NCBI GenBank assembly: GCA_036251205.1
Contig: CP133958.1
Coordinates: forward strand, 930,001-994,000
DNA: 64,000 bases
Origin: Orbaceae bacterium BiB
Lineage (GTDB): Bacteria; Pseudomonadota; Gammaproteobacteria; Enterobacterales; Orbaceae
Direction of reading: 5' to 3'
Shown: positions 28,701 through 36,717 of the stretch, in pieces
Position numbering within the stretch: the first letter of the stretch is position 1
How the letters are laid out: each line of letters begins with the position of its first letter
The notes under the pieces: generated by a model
Databases searched by the model: none
What the model saw: the letters and a program-made list of their open reading frames with translations, nothing else
What the model was told of the DNA's origin: nothing
Translations under genes and position numbers: made by a program

Positions 28701-31700
28701 TTAACGTTGAATCTTTACCCGATAAACTCACTCTCGCTTTATCGCTACCTAGGGCATTGACATTGTTTACCGTTAATGTACCTGCGTTACCAATCACTTG
28801 TGTACCGCTAAACTGACTATTATTACCCGTTAACGTAACTCCCGCATTGGTCGTCACAGTGCCCGCACCCGTTAATGTATTGGCTAAGCTATTATCAATA
28901 TTGAGTGTTAATTTACCGCCCACCGCTACACTGCTACTGCCCAGTGTGCCTTTATCACTTAATACCACTTCACCCGCATCATTAATCGTGGTTGTGCCCG
29001 CAAGCTTATTGTTCGCACCACTTACCGCAAAGCTACCACTGTTAACCGTTAACTGACCGTTACCAGTTAAACCACCCGTCGCTGTTGAACTGCCACCATT
29101 TAATACTAAGTTACCGCCCGTGATATCAACCACGCCACTGTTCGCTGTACTATTACTTACGGTTAACGTACCGTTATTTAACTCAATTTTACCGCTATTC
29201 GCTAGGCTACCCACCGTCTGTGCATGGCCACCTAAATTTAAGCCAGACTCTTCATTAACCGTTAAGCCACTCGTTGCACCTAAACTTCCATCTGCTCCTA
29301 AGCTTACTGTTCCACCACTGACTGAGGTAGTTCCTGTATAACTATTACTGCTATTAGCAACCGTTAAACCTTTCTCATCCGTCGTTAATGCTAAATTACC
29401 GCTACCACTAACCGCCGCTGTTAACGTTTTACTCGCTGCGCCGCTACTATCAACCGTTAAGGTTTTTCCCGCTAAAATATCTAATCCACTTAATGCATAG
29501 TTAACACCCAATCCATTATCGTTGGTTAATGCATAGCCATACGAGCCTTTTGCCACGGTTTCATTATTACTTATGATCGCCTGTTGCACGCTACTATCTA
29601 GGCTATTTCCTTGCAGATCTTGTAACGTTAATTTTGCTAAATCAAGCTCACTCTCACCTGACGCATTCACTAATTGATGATTAGCTCCTGCGTTTTGATC
29701 TAATAGATTTAAATTATCACCACTTACAACATCGCTAGAATCAATCTGTATAGTACTGTCGTTATTAACCGTTAAATTACCGGTATTAACCTGAGCAGTA
29801 TTGCTATTAAAGGATAAATTACCGCCATTTAAAGATAAGTTACCCACTGATTCGCTTGCCGCTACTGTTGTTTTACTACCACTCGATAAGCTTAATGTAC
29901 CTTTCGCTAAATTATTTTTACCCGATAAGTTAAAGCCCGTATTTTTTAAATCAACGGTACCCGCAAAGGCGTTACCCACATTACTACCAAAGTTAAAGGT
30001 ATTATTACTCGTATCAACTTGGATATTACCCGCACCCGTTAGGTTATTTGATAACGTAAAGTCACCTGTACTCGCTACCGATAATGTATCTTTCGATGAG
30101 GCGATATTTAACCCTGCAGCACTATTAAGCTGACCGTTCGACACCACAGCTAACGTTGAGCTGTTATTTAAGTTAATTTGACCCGCAACATCAGCTAAAT
30201 TATTATTACCGTTAGCAAGAGTTATCGCACTTCCCGATAATGTTAATGCCCCCGTTCCACTGATATTATTTGAGACTGAACCAGAAATGTCAGTTAATAT
30301 TAAGGATGAATTAGCTCCTGATAAACTAACTGTCGCTTTATCATTCCCCAATTGATTCATATTATTAACGGTTAACTTACCTGTATCACCTATTACTTGT
30401 TTTCCGCTAAAGCCACTATTATTACCTGTTAAGGTTATTGCAGCATTAGTGTTAACAGAACCGTTACCTGTTAATGTATTTACTAATGTATTGTTGTTAT
30501 TAAGGGTCAATTTACCATCAATATTAACGGCGCTTGAGCCTAAATTACCTGAGTCATTTAAGATTACTTCGCCCGAACTACTAATTGTTGTATTTCCTGT
30601 AAGGTTACCGTTGGCACCACTAACAGTAAAACCACCATTAGATACCATTAAATTACCATTACCAGTTAAGCCATTGGTTGTAGATGAACTCCCCCCACCA
30701 TTCAATACTAAGCTACCACCGGTTATATCAATAGCTCCACTGTTCGTGGTGCTATTACTTACCGTTAACGTACCATTATTTAAAGTAACATTACCACTAT
30801 TGACTAAGCTACCGACTGTCTGGACGTGGCTATCTAAATTTAGACCAGCCTCTTTATTAATCGTTAGTGCACTGGTTTTACCAAGACTACCATCTGTACC
30901 TAAATTAACGATCCCACCTTTTATAGAAGTGCTACCAGTGTAACTATTTGATGCATTATTAAGTGTTAACCCTTTACTATCAGTAGCTAATACTAAATTA
31001 CCACTACCACTTAGTGCTGTAGTTAACGTTTTGTTTTTTGCATCGCTACTATCAATGGTTAAGGTTTTACCGGTTAAAAGATCTAATGCATTTAATGCAT
31101 AATGAACACCTAATCCATTATCCTTGATTAAGGAATAGCCGTAAGATGCATTAGCGACATCTGTATTTTTTTGAGTAATTAATTGACCAACAGATGAAGC
31201 TAAGCTATTACCATTAAGATCTTGTAATACCAAGTTATCTACATCAAAGTCACTATTTGTCGCAGTATTAATAAGTTGATGATCAACACCAATATTTTGA
31301 TCTAACAAATTTAGTGATGTGTCAATATTACTGCTTGAGATTTCATCAACATTGATCTGAATGGTACTATTTTTACTTACTGTTAAGCTATCAGTATTAA
31401 CTAATCCATTACCATCAAATGCTAAAGTGCCGCCATTTAAGACCAAATCACTGATTGTCTCTGTCGAACTTACTGTGGTCTTACTTCCATCTGACGCACT
31501 TAATGTTGCATCAGCAAACACCGCAGTGTTATCACCTGACAACGTAAAATTAGTATTAGTTAAATCAACAGTTCCTGTAAAAGCTTTCCCTACACCAGAG
31601 CCAAAGTTAAAGTTATTTTTATTAGTATTAACTGTAACTATACCAGCACCAACTAATTTATTATTAAATGAAGTTTGACCAATATTTAGTCCACCGGCAA

Positions 31701-34470
31701 TATTGATCGTACCCGAACCTAATTGATCGGATGAAGATGTACTTAGCGTTGAACCATCCACAACATTCCACGCCCCTGAAAAACCTGAACTATTCTGTGT
31801 TAATGTAGCATTCGCACCTTGCTCAAGATTAACATTACCCGCCCCTGATAAAGAGACGCCAACATCATCATTATAAGTTTTAGTGAGTGTTAATAAAGAA
31901 GTATTATCTAATGATAAGTTACCTGAAGCTAAATTATCTTTACCTAAAAGAGCAATTGTCGAACTGGCTAGGTTAATATTAGTAAAATTCTTAATAAGTG
32001 TTAATTTTTCAGCGGTAAACTCTGAGTTAGAAAGATTGAGTGTATTATTACTTCCCCCGCCCGAATCTAAAGTACCAATTGAGTTTGTTGAATCGATATC
32101 ATATAAATTAAATACATTATCACCAAGTCCTGTTGTAACATTAGTAAGACCAGATCCTTTATGAATATTAACCGTATTATTACCGTTACCTAATGTTACT
32201 GTCCCTTCAGTAAAAGAATCTCTCATTAAGTTTAAAGTATTATTACCATTACCAGCAGAAATCCCCCCTGATAATACACCTTCATTTGTAATAGTATTAT
32301 TAACATAACCATTATTAAAAACGATATTACCAATTAAACTACCTTCATTAACTAACGTTCTGCCATTGGTACCATTGATCGCAATTGCCGTCGCACCTTT
32401 AGCATTAATATATATACCATCATTAACATTAATAATATCGTCTGATGCACCGCCGGCTATCGATACCGCCGTCCCTGTTCCAGTTGTCCCTACTACACCT
32501 GAGCTATCTGTTACATTGATATTAATGTTGGGTGACTGAATTGCTAGCAAATTACTATTTAAGTTAAATCCTGTACCATTACCTAGAACAGTAATAGTAT
32601 TTACACTGTTATCATTACCACTAAATGTTACATTTGTTAAATCAGACTCATTAAACGCAACGCCTCCTGTAACGTTTACGTGAGTATCTTGTAAAGTGAC
32701 ATGAGAGGATACGTTATTAACTACTTTACCTAGTGAACCAGCAGCTAGATTAATCGTTGTCCCTTTAATTTTGTGAGAATTGACACCGGTACTATTCTCA
32801 AAATTAAAGCCCATGGCTGTACCTGAAATATTAATTATTCCACCTGAAATATTTAGATTAACATTACCGCTACTTGCATTGGTACCAGCAACAATCCCGC
32901 TTCCGCCATTAACATTAATGACACCCGCTTTAGAATCTCCAGCAGATTTTGTCATATCAACCGTCATGGTATTACCTGAGGTCGAATTTAATATAATACC
33001 AGACGCTGTAGTATTTAAATCACCTACATTTTTAACAACAACTGTTCCATTACCATTGTGAGTTATATTCATTCCTGTTGCAGCAGTAATATTTGTAGCA
33101 GAGCGAATGTAGATCCCACTATTATTAGTATTTGCTGTTACAACATCGGCAGCATTTTTTAAATATTGGCTTTTTAATACATTAATACCCGTTCCACTAA
33201 CATTAAATTTTGAACCGTCAGCAAGGTTAAATACCACGTCACCAGTATTATATTCACCATTATTAACAATGCTACTGCTGTATAAGGAACCATTAACTTG
33301 ATAGTTTTTACCACCAAGATTAGTAAAACCATCACCGCTCAGCTGAGCACCATCAACACCAGCAACGATAATTTTAGCCCCACTACCAAATGTTTGTGTC
33401 TCTTTATCATAGGATCCCATTTTTAACCCGACGTTATTACCCGTCGGGTTACCAAATACGTTTTGCTTACTCCATAATTTAAAACTTGAACCGTCTTCAA
33501 ACACATAAGAATAACCATAACCATTACCATCACCAGAAGTTAGCTTAGTATTTAAGTCTAAATTAAAAGAGACATTTGAACGATCTTTAAATGTTAATTG
33601 ATTTTGTAATAAGTCATTAGTATTATTCCAAAAAACATAAGCATAATTACTACCATTTCCGGTACCATAAAAATCTAAATTACCGCTAAAATCAATTTTA
33701 CTACCGTTAACCCATTGCTTATTTGAGGTACTATAAAATGGATCATTTTTATTAGATGAAAGAAAAGTTCCTATTGTAATTTTGCTATAGGCACTTTGAT
33801 CATAGGTATAACCGGGTTTATAATTTGAACCATATGTACTTAAGAATGCTCCTTGTGAGTTAGTAGTGTTGTTAATGGCTAAGCCAGCACCTTGAGATGT
33901 ACTGTTAGACATAACAGCAAGTGTTGCATTTGGTATAGTACTAATTTTGTCAAAAGTTGTATTTATATTTGATACCGCATTAGGTATATACAATAGAACA
34001 TTATTTGTACTATTAGAACCTAGGTTTGAAGACAAAATAAGATTTTTAAAATTAAGATTAACTTGATTTGTTGGACTGCCACCGGTCACTTTCATAGAAC
34101 CAGGGTTTGTTATTGAATATTGGTTATTACCTTCTATATTAATCGTATCTCTCGTGCCAAAATCAAATATAGTCTGACGAGAACCAAGATCGATATTACC
34201 AGTCAACATAACATCCGTGCAATCTTCACTTTTCAATTTGTCAGCGTATTCAGTAAGGTTAGAAACAGAGCAAGTAGTACCCGCAAGCACGAATGAAGAA
34301 TATAATGAACCATTTATGAGCAAAATAGCTGAAAGTATTTTAAACTTAGGTGCTACCGTTAGTTTTAACTTTCTATTATTAGATGATTTTTGTTTACCTT
34401 TAGCTAGTTCGCTGGTTACTATCCACGATTTATGTGCCGCACTCCAAATAATCTTGTATATTTTATTCAT
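19702..34470 (-). CDS. Giant autotransporter adhesin (type Va) with tandem passenger modules
   Basis: A single open frame of 4,922 codons. Residues 1-30 form an extended signal-peptide region (MNKIYKIIWSAAHKSWIVTS, then ELAKGK), then a hydrophobic core and cleavage near VLA-G at residue 63. The passenger is Gly/Asn/Ser/Thr-rich beta-helix sequence with repeated PATR-type motifs (GSGNLALTTDEKGLTVAN, then SSNSYTGTTSV). Residues ~1,431-3,952 are near-perfect tandem modules. A conventional passenger end (GNGTLTFNESNTYTGKTDI) and a pertactin-like stem (TDQDWYLTSYKDIRADFGQY) lead into a 12-strand beta-barrel domain from about residue 4,650, ending in the expected C-terminal Phe (IGLKYQF). It should be exported by Sec, assembled by BAM and displayed as a long adhesive fibre. 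Flanked by IS remnants and monocistronic. Confidence 0.93.
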   Translation of the reverse strand: MNKIYKIIWSAAHKSWIVTSELAKGKQKSSNNRKLKLTVAPKFKILSAILLINGSLYSSFVLAGTTCSVSNLTEYADKLKSEDCTDVMLTGNIDLGSRQTIFDFGTRDTINIEGNNQYSITNPGSMKVTGGSPTNQVNLNFKNLILSSNLGSNSTNNVLLYIPNAVSNINTTFDKISTIPNATLAVMSNSTSQGAGLAINNTTNSQGAFLSTYGSNYKPGYTYDQSAYSKITIGTFLSSNKNDPFYSTSNKQWVNGSKIDFSGNLDFYGTGNGSNYAYVFWNNTNDLLQNQLTFKDRSNVSFNLDLNTKLTSGDGNGYGYSYVFEDGSSFKLWSKQNVFGNPTGNNVGLKMGSYDKETQTFGSGAKIIVAGVDGAQLSGDGFTNLGGKNYQVNGSLYSSSIVNNGEYNTGDVVFNLADGSKFNVSGTGINVLKSQYLKNAADVVTANTNNSGIYIRSATNITAATGMNITHNGNGTVVVKNVGDLNTTASGIILNSTSGNTMTVDMTKSAGDSKAGVINVNGGSGIVAGTNASSGNVNLNISGGIINISGTAMGFNFENSTGVNSHKIKGTTINLAAGSLGKVVNNVSSHVTLQDTHVNVTGGVAFNESDLTNVTFSGNDNSVNTITVLGNGTGFNLNSNLLAIQSPNININVTDSSGVVGTTGTGTAVSIAGGASDDIINVNDGIYINAKGATAIAINGTNGRTLVNEGSLIGNIVFNNGYVNNTITNEGVLSGGISAGNGNNTLNLMRDSFTEGTVTLGNGNNTVNIHKGSGLTNVTTGLGDNVFNLYDIDSTNSIGTLDSGGGSNNTLNLSNSEFTAEKLTLIKNFTNINLASSTIALLGKDNLASGNLSLDNTSLLTLTKTYNDDVGVSLSGAGNVNLEQGANATLTQNSSGFSGAWNVVDGSTLSTSSSDQLGSGTINIAGGLNIGQTSFNNKLVGAGIVTVNTNKNNFNFGSGVGKAFTGTVDLTNTNFTLSGDNTAVFADATLSASDGSKTTVSSTETISDLVLNGGTLAFDGNGLVNTDSLTVSKNSTIQINVDEISSSNIDTSLNLLDQNIGVDHQLINTATNSDFDVDNLVLQDLNGNSLASSVGQLITQKNTDVANASYGYSLIKDNGLGVHYALNALDLLTGKTLTIDSSDAKNKTLTTALSGSGNLVLATDSKGLTLNNASNSYTGSTSIKGGIVNLGTDGSLGKTSALTINKEAGLNLDSHVQTVGSLVNSGNVTLNNGTLTVSNSTTNSGAIDITGGSLVLNGGGSSSTTNGLTGNGNLMVSNGGFTVSGANGNLTGNTTISSSGEVILNDSGNLGSSAVNIDGKLTLNNNNTLVNTLTGNGSVNTNAAITLTGNNSGFSGKQVIGDTGKLTVNNMNQLGNDKATVSLSGANSSLILTDISGSVSNNISGTGALTLSGSAITLANGNNNLADVAGQINLNNSSTLAVVSNGQLNSAAGLNIASSKDTLSVASTGDFTLSNNLTGAGNIQVDTSNNTFNFGSNVGNAFAGTVDLKNTGFNLSGKNNLAKGTLSLSSGSKTTVAASESVGNLSLNGGNLSFNSNTAQVNTGNLTVNNDSTIQIDSSDVVSGDNLNLLDQNAGANHQLVNASGESELDLAKLTLQDLQGNSLDSSVQQAIISNNETVAKGSYGYALTNDNGLGVNYALSGLDILAGKTLTVDSSGAASKTLTAAVSGSGNLALTTDEKGLTVANSSNSYTGTTSVSGGTVSLGADGSLGATSGLTVNEESGLNLGGHAQTVGSLANSGKIELNNGTLTVSNSTANSGVVDITGGNLVLNGGSSTATGGLTGNGQLTVNSGSFAVSGANNKLAGTTTINDAGEVVLSDKGTLGSSSVAVGGKLTLNIDNSLANTLTGAGTVTTNAGVTLTGNNSQFSGTQVIGNAGTLTVNNVNALGSDKARVSLSGKDSTLNLAGVTGNVANNVAGSAGNININNAANVNLTGNNSDFAGIYKVDGNSTLNVSTTANLGKGAVTTNSGSTFLLNGFNGGKTTKLANLISGAGNVGLSGSSMTLETGNNNLAEFTGQINLNNSSTLAVVSNGQLNSAAGLNIASSKDTLSVASTGDFTLSNNLTGAGNIQVDTSNNTFNFGSNVGNAFAGTVDLKNTGFNLSGKNNLAKGTLSLSSGSKTTVAASESVGNLSLNGGNLSFNSNTAQVNTGNLTVNNDSTIQIDSSDVVSGDNLNLLDQNAGANHQLVNASGESELDLAKLTLQDLQGNSLDSSVQQAIISNNETVAKGSYGYALTNDNGLGVNYALSGLDILAGKTLTVDSSGAASKTLTAAVSGSGNLALTTDEKGLTVANSSNSYTGTTSVSGGTVSLGADGSLGATSGLTVNEESGLNLGGHAQTVGSLANSGKIELNNGTLTVSNSTANSGVVDITGGNLVLNGGSSTATGGLTGNGQLTVNSGSFAVSGANNKLAGTTTINDAGEVVLSDKGTLGSSSVAVGGKLTLNIDNSLANTLTGAGTVTTNAGVTLTGNNSQFSGTQVIGNAGTLTVNNVNALGSDKARVSLSGKDSTLNLAGVTGNVANNVAGSAGNININNAANVNLTGNNSDFAGIYKVDGNSTLNVSTTANLGKGAVTTNSGSTFLLNGFNGGKTTKLANLISGAGNVGLSGSSMTLETGNNNLAEFTGQINLNNSSTLAVVSNGQLNSAAGLNIASSKDTLSVASTGDFTLSNNLTGAGNIQVDTSNNTFNFGSNVGNAFAGTVNLNNTEFTLAGDNTAALTDATLSLSEGSKTTVSSEEAIGNLVLNGGTIGFNGDGVINTDNFSVDNNSIVQVKTDDISGGDVDSTLNLLDQNAGANHQLVNASGESELDLAKLTLQDLQGNSLDSSVQQAIISNNEIVAKGSYGYALTNDNGLGIDYALSGLDILAGKTLTVDSSSAASKTLTAAVSGSGNLALTTDEKGLTVANSSNSYTGTTSVSGGTVSLGADGSLGATSGLTVNEESGLNLGGHAQTVGSLANSGKIELNNGTLTVSNSTANSGVVDITGGNLVLNGGSSTATGGLTGNGQLTVNSGSFAVSGANNKLAGTTTINDAGEVVLSDKGTLGSSSVAVGGKLTLNIDNSLANTLTGAGTVTTNAGVTLTGNNSQFSGTQVIGNAGTLTVNNVNALGSDKARVSLSGKDSTLNLAGVTGNVANNVAGSAGNININNAANVNLTGNNSDFAGIYKVDGNSTLNVSTTANLGKGAVTTNSGSTFLLNGFNGGKTTKLANLISGAGNVGLSGSSMTLETGNNNLAEFTGQINLNNSSTLAVVSNGQLNSAAGLNIASSKDTLSVASTGDFTLSNNLTGAGNIQVDTSNNTFNFGSNVGNAFAGTVNLNNTEFTLAGDNTAALTDATLSLSEGSKTTVSSEEAIGNLVLNGGTIGFNGDGVINTDSLTVSKDTTIQINVNEIPNSNVDNSLNLLDQSAGANHKLVNTSKEGDIDLGKIILEDLDGNSLASLVNHTVSQAGEVVADATYGYALTNDNGLGVDYALSGLDILAGKTLTVDSSSAASKTLTAAVSGSGNLALTTDEKGLTVANSSNSYTGTTSVSGGTVSLGADGSLGATSGLTVNEESGLNLGGHAQTVGSLANSGKIELNNGTLTVSNSTANSGVVDITGGNLVLNGGSSTATGGLTGNGQLTVNSGSFAVSGANNKLAGTTTINDAGEVVLSDKGTLGSSSVAVGGKLTLNIDNSLANTLTGAGTVTTNAGVTLTGNNSQFSGTQVIGNAGTLTVNNVNALGSDKARVSLSGKDSTLNLAGVTGNVANNVAGSAGNININNAANVNLTGNNSDFAGIYKVDGNSTLNVSTTANLGKGAVTTNSGSTFLLNGFNGGKTTKLANLISGAGNVGLSGSSMTLETGNNNLAEFTGQINLNNSSTLAVVSNGQLNSAAGLNIASSKDTLSVASTGDFTLSNNLTGAGNIQVDTSNNTFNFGSNVGNAFAGTVNLNNTEFTLAGDNTTALTNANLVLSKGSNINVGDGVQKIDTLTTNGDDSKLVFNHITEENGIFNSEGTIEVNNLDLSGKANVIINLPVDVHPDISGNTVLQLDQGEEFLELVKAGNVTGSVSNLELKGANGQELPENQHQNMINNGSDVISADGYFNYKLTTGEAVDGLHVSYGLVGLNLKGQGKDALILESIENRNNLGSSHLTAKVEGTGDLAIQGENQNTIITIENADNSYTGVTDVRSGILKLGTNNTLGNTSELVINENAKTDLNGMTQTIGKLTNNSTLDLNAGSLTLLNGGSSTATNGLIGAGELSIQNGALIISGANDLLTANVIVNDTASITLNDQGSLGVGNISLSGNFNLNSDNSIANTLSGDGSVNVNANIALVGNNSNFNGIIDIADKGHLTSTSVNQLGSAAIKNEGNLLFNLNKDEILNNSISGTGQLEKEGNGTLTFNESNTYTGKTDINAGALWINKGVTLGGIDAGDITIKEGAALNGAGTVNGNVINFGTLNVVNNAIAKSRELSDSTIANFTINNNLDNHSNINIGAEKTAGNMLTINGDYTGSDKSTIFMNTDLGDDETSVVDKLVISGHASGSTAIHITDIGSGEGGSTSKKGIKIIDTNSSDVDAFVLDNVVVKGAYEYLLNRDSTDQDWYLTSYKDIRADFGQYIANMDAIGKSLLPSFGAKPSGALAGGAGGLRSMDRIAKGDSDDSNSVWMINTAGRSRGEAAGGQIKYHYNEYSSVIGIDHTFYNDDVDNRSAFVFGVMTGTTYAKSSSNNRNTGSDGDGSVNGNTFGIYGSWFFDGDNPLSPFVDYYLSYGHYNNRVSTQGNDEDKYKSNVFSYTLQGGYPIALNDNWVFEPQAQISYLHYSIDNHTDHSGTNIDQSVKGNTVYRVGSYFYPMQGNIKPYVGVNLWYDNTRSTVQFDDASVSSDKAGFMLESKVGVTTQIKNNFTVSGEINYRQGQNNSQNYSANIGLKYQF
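22613..30180 (-). repeat. Tandem near-identical ~1.83-kb modules inside the adhesin gene
   Basis: Taking the codons for NAFAGTV as anchor (22,651; 24,484; 26,317; 28,138; 29,959) the periods are 1,833, 1,833, 1,821 and 1,821 bases, always multiples of three. That makes four full units (607-611 aa) and a partial fifth ending at 30,180. The ~1.35-kb cores look almost identical; single substitutions are rare (for example GCGCTGCTA versus GCGCCGCTA). Connectors are of two kinds: one with NLAKGTLSLSS in the two N-terminal units and one with ALTDATLSLSE in the others. A related but diverged module lies at about 30,180-31,600. Confidence 0.95.
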
Positions 34471-34671
34471 ATAATTTAAGCTCTTGTTTAATCATTGTTA
34501 TATAATTTTTTTTTATTCAAAATTCACTAGAAATTAATTCTTTATTTGATAATAATAGAAAAACAAAAAACAAACAAGCAGAAAAATACGAATAAATACT
34601 ATTCAGTTAACTATCTCTTGAATAGGCTACACTAATTAGTGCGAGTTTTATAAGATCATTGTTATGATGTT

Positions 34672-35673
34672 GGCTTTGTTGCATAAATCAAATTTAGAAG
34701 ATAGTAACCCTTTACCCATAAATTTAAGAAACACGTATAGTGTGAGGTCTTCCTAATAACGTAAATTGATTTAATAGAGCCGCTCTGATAGTAAGCTCTG
34801 CGACTTGACGATCAAATCGTCTCGACTAGGCTTCTTTTGTGGTAACCAGATAAACGTTTCCTGCTTGTTTTACTAAGATGGTGAACAGCTTTAAGAACCT
34901 GGTTTCGTGGATGTTCACCTTTCCATGGTTGTGCATTCTTTCTCGGTGGTATAATGGCATCAGCACCTTGCTCTTTAATAGCTTGATAACAACCTTTGGT
35001 ATCATAAGCGCCATCAGCATAAACAGCTGCTATTTTTTGTGCTGGATTGATTTTCTTTAATAACGCTGGAAATACTTGAGGATCGCCTGTGCTACTATCG
35101 GTAACGATTAGACTTTGTATAGTCAGCTCTTCTGCATCAATAGCAATATGAAGTTTTAACCACCGCTGACGTTTACTTACCTGGTGTTTTTTTACTTAAC
35201 CAATCCCCCGTTTCTGAGAGCTTAATACCTGTACTATCAACGAGTAGGTGCATCGCACTTTTGTGAGCTGAAAGAACTTTGGCTGGAGTTGTTTTTAGCT
35301 GACTTAAACGCCGACTCAGTGTCGAGATATCAGGGACACGCCAGTTAAGTTTAGCCAAAGAAAATAAACTCTCAAGCAAACCAATGGTTTGACGTAACGG
35401 TAATTGAAAAAGGGCTTTTATCGTTAAACAACATTCGATGGCTTGGTCTGTATAGATAGCGGGTCTACCTCTCTTATCTGATGATGAGGCATACCAATTT
35501 AAAGTAGGATCTAACCAAATAGTTAATGAACCCCGTTTTCTTAGTGAGTGATTATAAGCGGACCAATGGGTTGTTTTGTGCTTTACCTTTTGATACTCCG
35601 TCATTCATTAGCCTCTTTGCATGTTTTTATAACACTATAATAGACAAATTTTCGCTATTTATGCAACAAAGCC
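34672..35673 (-). mobile_element. IS5-family (IS903-group) element, decayed
   Basis: The ends GGCTTTGTTGCATAAAT form perfect 17-bp inverted repeats and strongly resemble IS903 termini. The 1,002-bp length fits the group. The flanking 9-mers (TATGATGTT, ACTTGATGG) are not a clear target duplication. The transposase is broken. Confidence 0.88.
34724..35604 (-). pseudogene. IS5-family (IS903-group) transposase with frameshift and internal deletion
   Basis: The first 143 codons read normally (HWSAYNHSLRKRGSLTIWLD; LVDSTGIKLSETGDW with the first catalytic Asp), then the frame stops at 35,173 after TPGK. A shifted frame continues SKRQRWLKLHIAIDAEELT, YADGAYDTKGCYQ (second Asp) and SLVET (Glu), reaches a stop, and another shift gives FDRQVAELTIRAALLN. 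About 20 residues expected between the Glu motif and that tail are absent. Two lesions mean it is nonfunctional. Confidence 0.85.
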
Positions 35674-35758
35674 ACTTGATGGGAAATTGATTTGGGAAGA
35701 GAAAAACTTAGCTCAAATCTAAACTGACAGATACCTCTTCAAAACGGGGCTGTATCAC
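35674..35758 (+). pseudogene. Possible 3' end of another IS3-family element
   Basis: The short frame LDGKLIWEEKNLAQI followed by TAA resembles the tail of IS3-type OrfB proteins. The following AAAACGGGGCTGTATCA, inverted TGATACAGCCCCGTTTT, resembles an IS3-family terminus. Nothing of the rest of the element remains on the other side of the IS903-type insertion. A tentative identification. Confidence 0.3.
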
Positions 35759-35780
35759 ATCAGAGCTAGTACATTTAAAG

Positions 35781-35856
35781 TGGTGGGTCGTGAAGGATTC
35801 GAACCTTCGACCAACGGATTAAAAGTCCGCTGCTCTACCGACTGAGCTAACGACCC
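35781..35856 (-). tRNA. tRNA-Lys (anticodon UUU)
   Basis: The 76-nt cloverleaf begins GGGTCGTTAGCTCAG and ends GACCCACCA with encoded CCA. The anticodon loop is CTTTTAATC and the T-arm GGTTCGAATCC. It is very close to E. coli tRNA-Lys. It lies just downstream of cpoB as in E. coli, and its 3' end faces the accessory region. Confidence 0.97.
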
Positions 35857-35948
35857 ACTGATATTTCGGGGTGCATATTACTTCTGATTCCGTAATGATG
35901 CAACCTTTTTTATAATTTACTCTTTCAACAGCTTGTTATTTAACCATA

Positions 35949-36647
35949 TTAACCTAATGTAACTAGTTTTGTATTCGCTAATGAGGTCGCATTTTTATCA
36001 TTGGGATACTGAGCAATAACTTGTTGGAAAACAGCTTTCGCTTTCGCCTTATCTCCTTTATCAAGCAAAATTAATCCAACTTTATATAAACTATCTGCTG
36101 CTTTTGCCGACTTAGGATAATTTTTCACAACGGTAGCGTAATAAAAAGATGCATCATCTTTACGGCCTTGACCATAACAAAGTTGCCCTAACCAATAATT
36201 AACATTAGCAGTATAAGATGATTTCGGATAATCTTTTAAAAATTGTTGGAAAGCATTAATTGCCTCTTTGGGTTCTTTACCATCTAATGCAACCTTAATA
36301 ATAAAATTATAATCGGTTTTATCGTCACCAGAAGGGGTCCATCCGCTTAGAGAAGTAGCTGTGGTACTATTATTAGTATTAGTACTATTTTGACCTGCTT
36401 TACTTTGCATAACACCGTCTAACTGTTGCAAGATCATTTTTTGTCGTTCAATCGTTTGATTAAGTTGATAAGTTGTCTCTTCTAGTTGTCCACGTAGTTG
36501 ATCGACTTCATATTGTAAATCAGTAATTTTTTGCTGATTATCAGTCAATAACTGACCTTGTGCTTCGACTACACGTTCTAACTCAGAACTTGCGTAAGTA
36601 TAAAACGATGATAATAAAATAAATAAACAGATAAACTTTTTACGCAT
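35949..36647 (-). CDS. cpoB: CpoB (YbgF), Tol-Pal-associated periplasmic TPR protein
   Basis: A 232-aa protein with signal peptide (MRKKFICLFILLSSFYTYAS), an N-terminal trimerising coiled coil (VEAQGQLLTDNQQKITDLQY and on to ~residue 75), a Ser/Asn/Thr linker, and C-terminal tetratricopeptide repeats (NFIIKVALDGKEPKEAINAF; YPKSSYTANVNYWLGQLCY; YPKSAKAADSLYKVG). CpoB couples Tol function to PBP1B activity during constriction. It is the last gene of the ybgC-tolQRAB-pal-cpoB cluster; a hairpin after pal may reduce its expression relative to upstream genes. Confidence 0.93.
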   Translation of the reverse strand: MRKKFICLFILLSSFYTYASSELERVVEAQGQLLTDNQQKITDLQYEVDQLRGQLEETTYQLNQTIERQKMILQQLDGVMQSKAGQNSTNTNNSTTATSLSGWTPSGDDKTDYNFIIKVALDGKEPKEAINAFQQFLKDYPKSSYTANVNYWLGQLCYGQGRKDDASFYYATVVKNYPKSAKAADSLYKVGLILLDKGDKAKAKAVFQQVIAQYPNDKNATSLANTKLVTLG

Positions 36648-36717
36648 AAATAGAATCCTTTACTCAACGAAACATATTGATGATTATATTATCATCTTTT
36701 TTATTGATTGAAACAAC

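Noticed and set aside
22613-30180. Long regular repeats as a CRISPR or satellite array
   Set aside because: Unit length is 1.8 kb, a multiple of three, and lies wholly within one coding frame; there are no spacers or cas genes.
22277-33061. Many plus-strand open frames of 60-164 codons repeated every ~1.83 kb inside the adhesin region
   Set aside because: They are antisense shadows of the repeated adhesin codons, rich in Leu/Pro/Val/Ala through complementarity, with no ribosome-binding sites or family resemblance.
35781-35856. Duplicated tRNA-Lys 3' end as an att site elsewhere in the window
   Set aside because: No second copy of the terminal GACCCACCA segment with its T-arm was seen in the accessory region.
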